63,872 nt of DNA from DASVCS01 sp036381495 (GTDB lineage: Bacteria > Gemmatimonadota > Gemmatimonadetes > Longimicrobiales > RSA9): the NCBI GenBank assembly GCA_036381495.1, contig DASVCS010000089.1:1-63872 (forward strand). The letters are read 5' to 3'. Position numbers and translations under genes: made by a program. The notes beneath the pieces are model-generated. The model made no database searches. It had not been told where the DNA came from and worked only from the letters and a program-made list of their open reading frames with translations. Numbering within the stretch: the stretch's first letter is position 1; each line of letters starts with the position of its first letter. Positions 45,075 through 52,875 of this stretch are shown here, piece after piece.

Positions 45075-46349
45075 ATGTTCGACGCCCTGATCCAAGCCCT
45101 GCCGCCGGAGTGGCGGCCCGCGGGGGAGTTCCTGCTGGGGCTCATCGCCTGGATCCCTGAGTGGCAGCGGGCGGTGATCGAGACGGTGTGGTGGCCCGGC
45201 GGTCCGTTGCAGGCGATGGTCGCCACCCGCGTATTCATTCTGCTTCCCGCGCTCTTGATGGTGGTCGGCATCTGGTCGACCATGGTCTCGGTGTACACGC
45301 TGCCGTTCCGTGCCCATCGGGGGGAGTATCTGCGGACGCTGGCGCTGACGTGGTGGGATGCGGGCCGGACGGTATGGCTGTTCTGGGTCGGGTTCGCGCG
45401 GTTGACGATCGTGCTGCTCGGCTGGGTGTGGGGGACGTTGCGGTACGGTACGCTGCTGTTGATCCGGATCGCGCGGGAGCTGGTGGCCTCGCCGTTCGCG
45501 GCGCTCGATTGGACGTCGCGGCGGTACTTCAAGCCGGGCGTGCCGTGGCTCGCGTTCCTGCTGACGGTGCTGTGGTCGGCGATCGAGGCGTCGATCTTCA
45601 CGTTCACGCTGCGGCCCACGCTGTCGGAGGTGTTCTACGACCTGACGGGGACGGCCACGCACCCGGCGGTGATCACGCCGATCCTGTTCCTCTTCCTGTT
45701 CATGCTGATCGCGGGGAGCTTCGCGTCCGTGCAGGTGTTGGGCGAGGCGGTCGCGGGGCGGAAGGTGAAGCAGATCGTGCAGATGGTGGTGATCGAGTTC
45801 ATCGTCATGTTCTTCGAGGTCTTCTTCCTGTACCGCGAGCTGGTCGACGCGGCGGTCCCGTGGATCGCGCAGCAGACGGGCGGCGAGGTGCGGCTCGGGT
45901 TGTTCGGCACGCTGGCGATCGCGTGCTGCGGCTGGATCGGGATCCGTGCGATGACGTGGTTCCTCTTCGGCCGGTTCGGCACGCCGGCGTTGCTGGCGGT
46001 CCTCTCGCGCCAGACGATCACGATCGAAGGCGCGGACGCGGCGGTCGCGGAGCCGGCGCGACACGAGAGCGGCTGGTGGAAGGGGATCATCCAGGACTTC
46101 AAGCGCGAGCGCGACTGGTTCCAGCAGAAGGGCCGCGAGTTGGCCGATCTGGCTGCGCTGCCGCCGCTCCAGGTGCTGGCCGGCGCGATCAACTTCTGCC
46201 TGGTCGTCGTCCTCTCGCAGCCGGTCTTCTCGCTGCCGTTCAAGGACCTGGAGGAGGCGATGGCGCGCCTGCCGCTGGCCCGCGAGCGCGCGGAATCGCC
46301 CGCGCGCGGCCGCGGACTGAAGGCCGCTGCCGCCCCGTCGGAGGCGTAG
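45075..46349 (+). CDS. Polytopic membrane protein, partner of the VWA lipoprotein
   Basis: A 424-residue protein with about six to seven hydrophobic segments, for example VFILLPALLMVVGIW (about residue 55-70), IVLLGWVWGTLRYG, ILFLFLFMLIAGSF (about 200), VIEFIVMFFEVFFLY (about 235) and LAIACCGWIGIRAM (about 285). A cytoplasmic-looking charged region (about 325-375) lies before a final hydrophobic stretch. GGGAGGGA lies 6 nt before ATG 45075. No family recognised. The VWA gene follows after 4 nt. Confidence 0.75.
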   Translation: MFDALIQALPPEWRPAGEFLLGLIAWIPEWQRAVIETVWWPGGPLQAMVATRVFILLPALLMVVGIWSTMVSVYTLPFRAHRGEYLRTLALTWWDAGRTVWLFWVGFARLTIVLLGWVWGTLRYGTLLLIRIARELVASPFAALDWTSRRYFKPGVPWLAFLLTVLWSAIEASIFTFTLRPTLSEVFYDLTGTATHPAVITPILFLFLFMLIAGSFASVQVLGEAVAGRKVKQIVQMVVIEFIVMFFEVFFLYRELVDAAVPWIAQQTGGEVRLGLFGTLAIACCGWIGIRAMTWFLFGRFGTPALLAVLSRQTITIEGADAAVAEPARHESGWWKGIIQDFKRERDWFQQKGRELADLAALPPLQVLAGAINFCLVVVLSQPVFSLPFKDLEEAMARLPLARERAESPARGRGLKAAAAPSEA

Positions 46350-46353
46350 CGCC

Positions 46354-47349
46354 ATGGACAGGCAAGCCATGCATCCGGGCTCCGGCATCCAGGCCGCCCC
46401 GGCCCGATGCCGCCCCGCGCCGGGCGTAGCGCGACGCCGGTGCGCAGAGGCGGACGTCCGCGAACACGACCGGCGAGCGGCCCCGGCGATGCAGTGTTCC
46501 GCCGGCCGGCACGGGGCGGAGCGCGCGCGTCGGCGGTTCGGCGCGGCCCGCCGCCTGGGCGCGTGGCGGCACGCCGGACCGTTCGGTCGCGCCGTCGCCC
46601 TCCTGCTGCTCACGGCCGTCGCCGGGTGCTCGCTGGATGCGCCGGCCAATCCGCCGCCGCGCACCACGATCGTGATCGGCGTCGACGTGAGCGGCTCGTT
46701 CCGCTCGACCGGCCATTACGATGACGCGCTATCCTTCACCGCGCGCTACATCTACGGCCACATGAACGGCCTGGGCGGGTTGGAAGTGCCGCGCGCGCTC
46801 TTCGTCGGCGCGATCGGCGGCGAGGAACCCGGCGAGCCGCAGGCGTTCCATCCGATCCACGACTTCCGTGGCCACTCGGTCGCCGAGATCGAGAAGGACC
46901 TGCGCGAGTGGTTCCAGCCCGACGACCGGTTCACGGACTTCAACGCGTTCTTCCGGCGCGCCGCGACCCTCGTCAAACGGCAGAACCTGACGCTCGCGCC
47001 GATCACGCTCGTCGTGCTGAGCGATGGCGTGCCGGACCTCACCGCCCGCGGCGCCGGCCGCCGCACACAGGTGGACGACCCCGCGCGCTACGAGGGCATC
47101 GAGCTCGGCGACCTCGAGTACCTCGCGCGCAACGTCACGGTCCGGCTGCTCTACCCCGACCCGCCCGTGGCCGTCGCCTGGGAACGACACGTGCCCCGCG
47201 GCCGCGTCCGCCTCTGGACCGTCGACCACGTGGTCATGGCCGGCTGGCACGAGCAGATGCTCCCTGACTCGGCCGTCGAAGCGCAGGACGCGCTGTGGAA
47301 ATGGGTGCGGGATAACGTGGATTTCCGGGTGCGGCGGAGTCTGTTCTGA
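46354..47349 (+). CDS. VWA-domain lipoprotein
   Basis: A protein of up to 331 residues. A long basic N-terminal region precedes a signal peptide with lipobox LTAVAGCSLD (about residue 88-97); ATG 46489 is an alternative start closer to it. The VWA-like part begins TIVIGVDVSGSFRSTG (about 104-119), whose DVSGS fits the metal-binding MIDAS (DxSxS), and ITLVVLSDGVPD (about 213-224) fits the second MIDAS loop. Probably a lipoprotein outside the cytoplasmic membrane that makes metal-dependent protein contacts. Confidence 0.75.
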   Translation: MDRQAMHPGSGIQAAPARCRPAPGVARRRCAEADVREHDRRAAPAMQCSAGRHGAERARRRFGAARRLGAWRHAGPFGRAVALLLLTAVAGCSLDAPANPPPRTTIVIGVDVSGSFRSTGHYDDALSFTARYIYGHMNGLGGLEVPRALFVGAIGGEEPGEPQAFHPIHDFRGHSVAEIEKDLREWFQPDDRFTDFNAFFRRAATLVKRQNLTLAPITLVVLSDGVPDLTARGAGRRTQVDDPARYEGIELGDLEYLARNVTVRLLYPDPPVAVAWERHVPRGRVRLWTVDHVVMAGWHEQMLPDSAVEAQDALWKWVRDNVDFRVRRSLF

Positions 47350-47350
47350 G

Positions 47351-47530
47351 GGCGGCGCCGGAGGCGCCGCCGGGCTGGGGCTGGGGCTGGGGCTGGGGTG
47401 TTCCCGGGAGGGGGTGTGGTGGAGGGGGGAAGGCCCCGGCATGGCCGGGAACTGCCGGGAGCGGGAGCGGCGGCTGCGCCGCCTGGAGCGGGAGCGTTTA
47501 CGTTTACGGGGGGCGGGAGCGGGGCGGCGG
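47351..47530 (+). repeat. Dispersed repeat family A, copy A6
   Basis: Starts 2 nt after the VWA gene stop with perfect hairpin GGCGGCGCC-GGA-GGCGCCGCC (47351-47371), then GGGCTGGGGCTGGGGCTGGG, a shortened GGAGG module, GGCGGCTGCGCCGCC and CGTTTACGTTTACGGGG. The terminal modules seen in A2 and A4 are missing. Confidence 0.85.
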
Positions 47531-47671
47531 GGTTGCGCTGAGCGGGTGCGCAGCGCTGCCACGGGGAGTGACGGGCGGGGTCGCCGGCCGCACGGTGGCC
47601 CCGTTCGTGCCGCCGCAACCGGTTGACCGGGTGGCGCTTCGCGGGTATATTTCGTGGTCTGGAGAGGCCAT

Positions 47672-47744
47672 TCCCGCGTAGCTCAGTTGGTAGAGCAGAC
47701 GGCTGTTAACCGTCGGGTCGCAGGTTCGAGTCCTGCCGCGGGAG
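47672..47744 (+). tRNA. tRNA-Asn (anticodon GTT)
   Basis: 73 nt. Acceptor TCCCGCG pairs with CGCGGGA; D arm GCTC...GAGC; anticodon stem GACGG/CCGTC with loop CTGTTAA giving GTT; T arm GCAGG-TTCGAGT-CCTGC. CCA is not encoded. Followed by a strong intrinsic terminator. Confidence 0.95.
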
Positions 47745-47778
47745 CTGAACCGAGGGCGTAAGCCCCTATCGGACCTGC

Positions 47779-47825
47779 GCGTCCCCGAAGTCGCGATCGA
47801 GTTGCGATTTCGGGGACGCGCTTTT
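47779..47825 (+). terminator. Intrinsic terminator after tRNA-Asn
   Basis: A 16-bp stem with one mismatch, GCGTCCCCGAAGTCGC (47779-47794) and GCGATTTCGGGGACGC (47804-47819), a 9-nt loop and a short T tract (CTTTTG). Confidence 0.8.
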
Positions 47826-48130
47826 GCGTTTGGGCGTGACCGCGGTTGCTCACGCGTGACGTCGACACACAATGGTCGGCGGGGGGTGAACCCTTCCGCC
47901 TCCGCAGCCGATTCCCGGGAACGAGACCTTTGCTCACGGAGCGCTTCACGACTATCGTCACGGGCGTGGAGGCTGGAATGCGCTCCTCGCGAAAAGCGCC
48001 GGGCCGATCCCCCGGCACCTGCCGAGTAGGGACGAAGGTGCGTCGCGGTGCGTCTCGCGCGGCCTGCCGAAAGGTTGCACGAACACGCCGCGGACGCATT
48101 CGACGTCTTTGGTCAACCCGTGGACAACGA

Positions 48131-49432
48131 ATGAAATCCTTGCTGCGGTGCGCGCCTGCCCATAGCTCCCTGCTGCGGTGCGCGCCTGCCCATAGCTGGA
48201 GTACGACGCGCCGGCCGCGGAGCGTCGTCGCGCGGAGCGGGCTGCTTCACGTTACGCTGCTGTTGGTGCCCTTCGGCTGGAGCGGCTGCACGGGTGAGCC
48301 GCCACGTGAGGACGCGGCCGTAGCCCCGCCGGACACCGTCACTGCGGAACAGGCGTGGACGATCGGAACGCTCGATGGCCCGCCCGAGGAGATCCTCGGA
48401 GACGTAACGGGCGTCACCGTGGGGCCTCGCGGCGAAGTCTACGTGGCGGACCGTCTCGGCTCGACCGTGCGCGCATTCGATGCGTCCGGCTCGTTCCTGG
48501 GGACGGTGGGCTCGGAGGGTAGGGGCCCGGGGGAGTTCGTCTGGCCGAACGATCTCACGTTCGACCCGCAGGGTCGCCTCTATGTTCGGGATGCATACCG
48601 ACTGACGGTATTCGGCTATCGCTCGGGAGGCGCGTTCGCCGATTCGGTGCTGTACATCATCCCGTTGGGCGGGGTCGCAAGCCCCTGGTCGGCCCGCGGG
48701 AAGACCGATGGGACCCGGTACTACTATCCCAATTACCTGTACCGGAACGGCGAGCGCCTGCGATACTTCTACATCGTATACGACTCCGCAGGCGCCACGG
48801 GGGACACGATCGCTGTGCCCGCGCTCCCCACGTCGCGCTACCTGGGACGTGCGTCCTACCTGATCAGCAATGAGGGTGGGCGAGTGTTGGACGGTGTCAA
48901 TCTCGCTCCCTTCGAGCCTCGTGCGAGCTGGGACATCACTGCCGAGGGCACCATATACACCGCGCGCGGCGATGCATACGAAGTGGTGTCCTGGACCTCG
49001 TCGGGCGATACGCTGCGTGTCGTGAGCCTGCCGAGGTCTCCGCGCCCCGTGCCGGAATCGGCGGCTCGGGACAGCGCTCGGGCATTCGACGCGAGGCTGG
49101 ATTCCATTCCCGTTCCGCTCGATCGCGTGATGGGGATGTCCGAGGCCGCGCGCACCCGTTCCCTCCCGGATGTCCTGCCGGAGATCATCGGATTGCAGAT
49201 CGGCGCTGCGGGGAACCTGTGGCTGAGGCGATGGCCGGCGTCGGATGGACCGAGCCGTACCTATTTCGATGTCCTGAGCCCGACGGGCCGACCCGCTCGG
49301 ACCGTGATTCTGCCGGCGGCCGTCCTCGCCGATCCGCCACCGTTCGTTTCGAACGAGTTGGTCGTCGGCGTGCTGCGGGACCCGGAAACGGACGTCGAAC
49401 GGGTCGCGCTGTTTCGATTGCCGCCGCCGTGA
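48131..49432 (+). CDS. Beta-propeller (NHL/6-bladed type) lipoprotein
   Basis: A 433-residue lipoprotein. The signal region ends in a lipobox (VPFGWSGCTG), followed by propeller blades with VTGVTVGPRGEVYVADRLGS and DLTFDPQGRLYVRDAYRLTV. This is the six-bladed propeller lipoprotein type frequent in Gemmatimonadota and Bacteroidota; ligand unknown. ATG 48131 opens with a tandem duplication (LLRCAPAHS twice), caused by a 30-bp repeat. Near-upstream sequence is the tRNA terminator. Confidence 0.8.
   Translation: MKSLLRCAPAHSSLLRCAPAHSWSTTRRPRSVVARSGLLHVTLLLVPFGWSGCTGEPPREDAAVAPPDTVTAEQAWTIGTLDGPPEEILGDVTGVTVGPRGEVYVADRLGSTVRAFDASGSFLGTVGSEGRGPGEFVWPNDLTFDPQGRLYVRDAYRLTVFGYRSGGAFADSVLYIIPLGGVASPWSARGKTDGTRYYYPNYLYRNGERLRYFYIVYDSAGATGDTIAVPALPTSRYLGRASYLISNEGGRVLDGVNLAPFEPRASWDITAEGTIYTARGDAYEVVSWTSSGDTLRVVSLPRSPRPVPESAARDSARAFDARLDSIPVPLDRVMGMSEAARTRSLPDVLPEIIGLQIGAAGNLWLRRWPASDGPSRTYFDVLSPTGRPARTVILPAAVLADPPPFVSNELVVGVLRDPETDVERVALFRLPPP
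48141..48197 (+). repeat. Tandem 27-bp duplication in the signal peptide region
   Basis: Two identical 27-bp units (48141-48167 and 48171-48197) beginning TGCTGCGGTGCGCGCCTGCC, period 30 bp, so the frame is kept. Confidence 0.9.
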
Positions 49433-49489
49433 GGCTGGCGCGAGCGTGTCGATGGCCGGGCGGAGCGCGGTCCCCGAGCCCGCCGACCC

Positions 49490-49582
49490 ATGGCCGAGAA
49501 GAAGGTCCTCTCCGAGCGCGACATCTGCACGAAGTACATCACGCCCGCCCTGACGAGTGACGCGGTCGGCCCCGCGCGCTAG
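49490..49582 (+). pseudogene. Fragment of the type I restriction subunit HsdR
   Basis: A 30-residue frame: the start MAEKKVLSERDICTKYITPA corresponds to the N-terminus of HsdR-type proteins (SERDICTKFITPAL...GWD). After PAL the sequence changes and stops. The rest of HsdR, and HsdM/HsdS, are absent. Remnant only. Confidence 0.55.
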
Positions 49583-49591
49583 ATTCGATCT

Positions 49592-49604
49592 GTCCAGTCT
49601 GGAC
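49592..49604 (+). promoter_or_regulatory. Palindromic operator before the Phd-like gene
   Basis: GTCCAG-T-CTGGAC, a perfect 6-1-6 inverted repeat 22 bp before the Phd ATG. Phd/YefM antitoxins autoregulate by binding such sites. Confidence 0.55.
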
Positions 49605-49626
49605 GGATTGGAGGGTGAAGGGCCAG

Positions 49627-49947
49627 ATGCGTAAGTGGATGCTGGAAGACGCGGAGAACCGGTTCAGCGAGGTCGTCCGGCGCGCCGAGGCGCACGATCC
49701 GCAGCTTATGACACGGAACGGATACGACGTCGTCGCGCCGAGCGTGGAAGATTACGCGCGCCTGGCAGGGCCGGAGAGTCTCGTGGACTTCCTGAGGAAC
49801 TCGCCGCTGGCCGAAGCGTTGAAGGAAGGCGACCTCGACCTGGAGCGCCGCCGGGATTTCGGCCGTGACCTCTCCGACGACGCGATCGCCGCGGAGTTCG
49901 AGGGCCTCGAGGCGCGCGACCCCGTCCGACCGCCGTCGGCGTCGTGA
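49627..49947 (+). CDS. Orphan Phd/YefM-family antitoxin
   Basis: A 106-residue protein. N-terminal fold is typical: MRKWMLEDAENRFSEVVRRA, then VVAPSVEDYARLAG, and SLVDFLRNSPLA (about residue 44-55). No toxin (PIN or Doc/RelE) gene is adjacent; the next frame encodes a lasso-B2-like protein. The C-terminal tail is longer than usual and overlaps the next start by 4 nt. ATG 49627 is preferred to GTG 49615 because GAAGGG is correctly spaced. Confidence 0.8.
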   Translation: MRKWMLEDAENRFSEVVRRAEAHDPQLMTRNGYDVVAPSVEDYARLAGPESLVDFLRNSPLAEALKEGDLDLERRRDFGRDLSDDAIAAEFEGLEARDPVRPPSAS

Positions 49948-50333
49948 TCTCGCCGCGTCCCTTCCTCGCCGGCGCCATGGCGGCGCTGGCCGCACCGCGA
50001 CACCTGGGAGGCGAGCGCCTGAAGCGGCTGCTGGAGGCGGATGCCGCCGGGGAGCTGCGGCCCGGGGAGCGGGCGGCCGTCCGGACCGCCCACCGCGCGC
50101 TCCGTGTCCTCAGCCGACTCCCGCTCTCGCCCTGGCGGAACACCTGTCTGTACCGTTCCGTTGCGGGGTGCCTGGCGGTCCGCCGGCTGGGCGGCGCGGC
50201 GACGCTGCGCCTGGGTGCGCGGCGCGACCCCGAAACGGGCGAGGTGGTGGCGCACGCGTGGCTCGAGGGGTACCCCGACGAGCCCGCGCCCGGCGCCGGC
50301 TACCGCGTGCTCGGGACCGGGGCGAGCGGATGA
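49944..50333 (+). CDS. Lasso-peptide-B2-like cysteine protease (transglutaminase-like)
   Basis: A 129-residue protein of the lasso peptide biosynthesis B2 family. The signature reads NTCLYRSVAGCLAVRRLGG, with the candidate catalytic Cys at residue 68, and VVAHAWLEGYPDEP with His at about 104 and an acidic residue near 112. In lasso systems B2 removes the leader peptide. No B1 (RRE), no asparagine-synthetase-like C protein and no clear precursor is present here. Overlaps the antitoxin stop (GTGA) and the kinase start (ATGA). Confidence 0.75.
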   Translation: MISPRPFLAGAMAALAAPRHLGGERLKRLLEADAAGELRPGERAAVRTAHRALRVLSRLPLSPWRNTCLYRSVAGCLAVRRLGGAATLRLGARRDPETGEVVAHAWLEGYPDEPAPGAGYRVLGTGASG

Positions 50334-51316
50334 GCGTGGCGACGGCCGCGCTCGGCTGCGCGCTCCTCGAGGACGGCTCGCTCCGCCTCGTCGCCGACGA
50401 GGCCGCGGCGCCGCAGGTACGCCACTGGCTGCCGCGCCTCCCGCTCGGGCTCGACCGCCCCGACGGGTCGGGCGCGGTGATCGAGGTGACGGTGCGACCG
50501 GCGCCGCGCGGCGCGCCGCCAGGGCGCCCCACCCTGGCGCTCGAGCCGGTCGAGGCGTGGATCCCGGAACCGGAGGGGCGCATCGCCCTCGTCGCGCGTG
50601 ACGGCGGCGTCGCCGGCGAGGTCGACCTCGGGCGCCTCCAGGCGACAGTCGCCTTGACGCCCGACGCCGCGCGGCCCGTCGCCACGCCGGCCGAGCCGCG
50701 CAACGCGGCCGTCTTCTCGGCGCTCACCCTCGCGTCGGCGCTGCTGCTCAACCGCATGCGCCGCGCACTGCTGCACGCCGCCGCCATCGTCGCGCCCGAC
50801 GGGGGCGCATGGCTGCTCGTCGGCGACGCCTTCGCCGGCAAGACGACGACGACGGTCAACCTCATCCGCAGCGGGTGGGACTACATCTCCGATGACCACG
50901 TCGTGCTCGGCCGCGCGCCGGACGGCGCCATCGTCGTCGAGGGGTGGCCCCGCGCCTTCCACCTGGACCGCGGCTACGCCGCCGGCGTCCCGCTCGGCGA
51001 GCGCGACCCGGTGGAACCCACTGACTTCGGGCCCGGCGCCTGGCGCCGCAGCGCGCGGCTCGCCGGCGTCCTCTTCCCACGCGTCGTCGCCGAACGGCCG
51101 ACGGCAACGTCGCCCGCCACCGCGGCCGACGCGCTGACGCTCCTGATCCGGCAGAGCCCGTGGCTCCTCGCCGACCGCGCGACGGCCCGCGACGTCCTCT
51201 CCCTGCTCACCGACTCCGTCTCCCGCGCCGCGTTCCACCTCCGTCTCGGCCGCGACAGCTACCGCGATCCGGCGCGCCTGCTCGATGCGCTGTCCGCGGC
51301 GGTCGGCGCGGGCTGA
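50330..51316 (+). CDS. HPr-kinase-like protein, candidate peptide kinase
   Basis: A 328-residue protein with an HPr kinase C-terminal-like P-loop: Walker A GDAFAGKT (165-172), then GWDYISDDHVVLG (about 182-194) matching the HPrK acidic motif. An N-terminal domain of about 130 residues precedes. HPrK-like kinases are known in some lasso clusters (for example paeninodin), where they phosphorylate the peptide. Here it is in an ATGA overlap with the B2-like protein. The peptide substrate is not visible in the window. Confidence 0.75.
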   Translation: MSVATAALGCALLEDGSLRLVADEAAAPQVRHWLPRLPLGLDRPDGSGAVIEVTVRPAPRGAPPGRPTLALEPVEAWIPEPEGRIALVARDGGVAGEVDLGRLQATVALTPDAARPVATPAEPRNAAVFSALTLASALLLNRMRRALLHAAAIVAPDGGAWLLVGDAFAGKTTTTVNLIRSGWDYISDDHVVLGRAPDGAIVVEGWPRAFHLDRGYAAGVPLGERDPVEPTDFGPGAWRRSARLAGVLFPRVVAERPTATSPATAADALTLLIRQSPWLLADRATARDVLSLLTDSVSRAAFHLRLGRDSYRDPARLLDALSAAVGAG

Positions 51317-51431
51317 GCGCCTCCAATCTCACGGGGCCGGAGCATTCCGGCACGGCTCGCACCGGACCGGCGGAGGACGGCACCGCGGCAACGACACTCT
51401 TGCGTCGCTCGGGGCGGCGTGTGCACCCTGT

Positions 51432-51448
51432 TTTCGACAATGTCGAAA
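51432..51448 (+). promoter_or_regulatory. Perfect 17-bp palindrome upstream of padR
   Basis: TTTCGACA-A-TGTCGAAA, 26 bp before the PadR ATG, likely the autoregulatory operator of that PadR protein. Confidence 0.6.
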
Positions 51449-51474
51449 TTGCGGCGGACCGCCGGAGCGAGCCC

Positions 51475-51777
51475 ATGAGTCTCGGAGAGCTGCAACAACT
51501 CGTGATGCTGGCCGTCGTTCGGCTGGGCGACGGGGCCTACGGCGCGGCGATCCGTGACGAGCTCGCCCGTGTCGCCGGGCGGAGGGTCTCGGTGCAGACC
51601 GTCTGGGTCACGCTCGTGCGGCTGGAAGAGCAGGGCCTCACCGCTTCGACGGAGGTCGCCGCTCCGGAAGGAGGCCGGGCGCGCCGGACCTTCCGGCTCA
51701 CGCCGGCCGGGTGGAGGGCGCTCGAGGAGGCGCGGGCCTCGATGGCGCGGATGTGGGAGGGGGTGGTGCGGCCGTGA
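51475..51777 (+). CDS. PadR-family transcriptional regulator
   Basis: A 100-residue winged-helix protein: LGELQQLVMLAVVRLGDGAY, RVSVQTVWVTLVRLEEQGLT and RARRTFRLTPAGWRALEEA. In this phylum such PadR genes sit directly before an ADOP permease gene; here it overlaps a shortened ADOP gene (GTGA). It should repress its own promoter via the 17-bp palindrome. Confidence 0.88.
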   Translation: MSLGELQQLVMLAVVRLGDGAYGAAIRDELARVAGRRVSVQTVWVTLVRLEEQGLTASTEVAAPEGGRARRTFRLTPAGWRALEEARASMARMWEGVVRP

Positions 51778-52292
51778 GTGAGCGGCGCGGCGGCCCGCCC
51801 CGCCCGATCCGTCGGGTGCTCGCCCGCCTCTTCCCCGGGCCGAGGGGTGCGGAGGTCCTCGAGGATCTTGGCGACGAGTATTCGGCCGTCCGCGAGCGGT
51901 ACCCCCGCTATTTCGCCATGACCGTCGCCATCCTCCTGAGCGTCCTGGGCACCGTCCTGCTCCTCTCCGCGGCGGGCATCCACGCGCTCACGTCGCTCAC
52001 CGTCACGCGGCGCCGCAAGGAGATCGGCGTGCGCGTCGCACTCGGCGCCCGCCCGGGCCGCCTGCTGGCGAGCATCTTCGCGCGCGCCGCCTGGCAGCTC
52101 GGTCTCGGCGGACTCCTCGGCGCCCTCCTCGGCGGGGCGCTGCTCGTCGGCAACGGAGGCGCCGGGCCGGAGGCGGCGCTCTTCCTGGGCGGCGTCGTCG
52201 CGCTGATGCTGATCACGGGGCTGCTGGCCGCCGTGGGACCCGCGCGGCGCGGGCTCGGGATCCAGCCGATGGAGGCGTTGAAGGAGGACTGA
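51774..52292 (+). pseudogene. ADOP-type FtsX permease with large internal deletion
   Basis: A 172-residue frame. The first 45 residues (RRVLARLFPGPRGAEVLEDL, DEYSAVRERYPR) are the N-terminal domain of ADOP permeases. They join directly to the last permease part (LSVLGTVLLLSAAGIHALTS, TRRRKEIGVRVALGARPGRL) and the end IQPMEALKED. The complete relative at 58918-61578 is 886 residues, so about 700 residues are lost, in frame. It could still make a small two- to three-pass membrane protein. Confidence 0.7.
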
Positions 52293-52310
52293 CGAGCCGC
52301 AGCGAAGCGG

Positions 52311-52820
52311 TCAGCCGCCCCCGTCGCCGGACGGCCGCAGGATGAGGCAGGTCGTCGTCGCGTGGGCGTAGATCCGACCCGCGTCGTCGACCACGCGCGC
52401 CTCGGCCGTCGCCACGCGCGAACCGACGTGGACGGCGCTGCCCTCGCACCGCACCCGACCCATGCCGGCCCGGAGCGGGCGCACGAAGTTCACCTTCACC
52501 TCGAGCGTGGTGTATCCCACCCCCTTCGGCAGGAGCGAATGCACCGCGCATCCCATGGCGGTGTCGGCGAGCGCCGCGGTGAAGCCGCCGTGGACCACGC
52601 CCAGCGGGTTGTAGTGGTACTCCTGGGGCTCGGCGGCGAAGACGGCGCGGCCCTCCTCCACCTCGATCGCCTCGATGCCGAGCGTGCGCATCATCGGAGG
52701 TTCCGGCAGTTCGCCGCTGCCGATCGCTCGCAGAAAGTCGAGGCCGCTCAGCGATGGCGCCGCCCTGCCGAAGGGGGCGGGGTCCTCCCATATGATCGTG
52801 CGACTCCGCGTGGTCTCCAT
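52311..52820 (-). CDS. PaaI-type acyl-CoA thioesterase (hotdog fold)
   Basis: A 169-residue hotdog protein. The catalytic block NPLGVVHGGFTAALADTAMG (about residue 72-91) and LEVKVNFVRPLRAG (about 107-120) are typical of the PaaI group, which hydrolyses phenylacetyl- or other aryl/acyl-CoA. About 30 extra N-terminal residues. Substrate unknown. Confidence 0.9.
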   Translation of the reverse strand: METTRSRTIIWEDPAPFGRAAPSLSGLDFLRAIGSGELPEPPMMRTLGIEAIEVEEGRAVFAAEPQEYHYNPLGVVHGGFTAALADTAMGCAVHSLLPKGVGYTTLEVKVNFVRPLRAGMGRVRCEGSAVHVGSRVATAEARVVDDAGRIYAHATTTCLILRPSGDGGG

Positions 52821-52875
52821 GACGCCTCTCTCATACTGGATTCAGTTGATCCGATCATCTTCGGAACGGGCGAGC

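Noticed and set aside
46240..46716. A minus-strand frame across the VWA gene start
   Set aside because: Composition-only shadow; the plus-strand signal peptide and lipobox explain the region.
49944..51316. A complete lasso peptide gene cluster
   Set aside because: No RRE protein, cyclase or precursor found; only a B2-like protease and an HPrK-like kinase are supported.
47672..52300. An integrated element using tRNA-Asn as attachment site
   Set aside because: No integrase and no second copy of the tRNA 3-prime end was noticed downstream.
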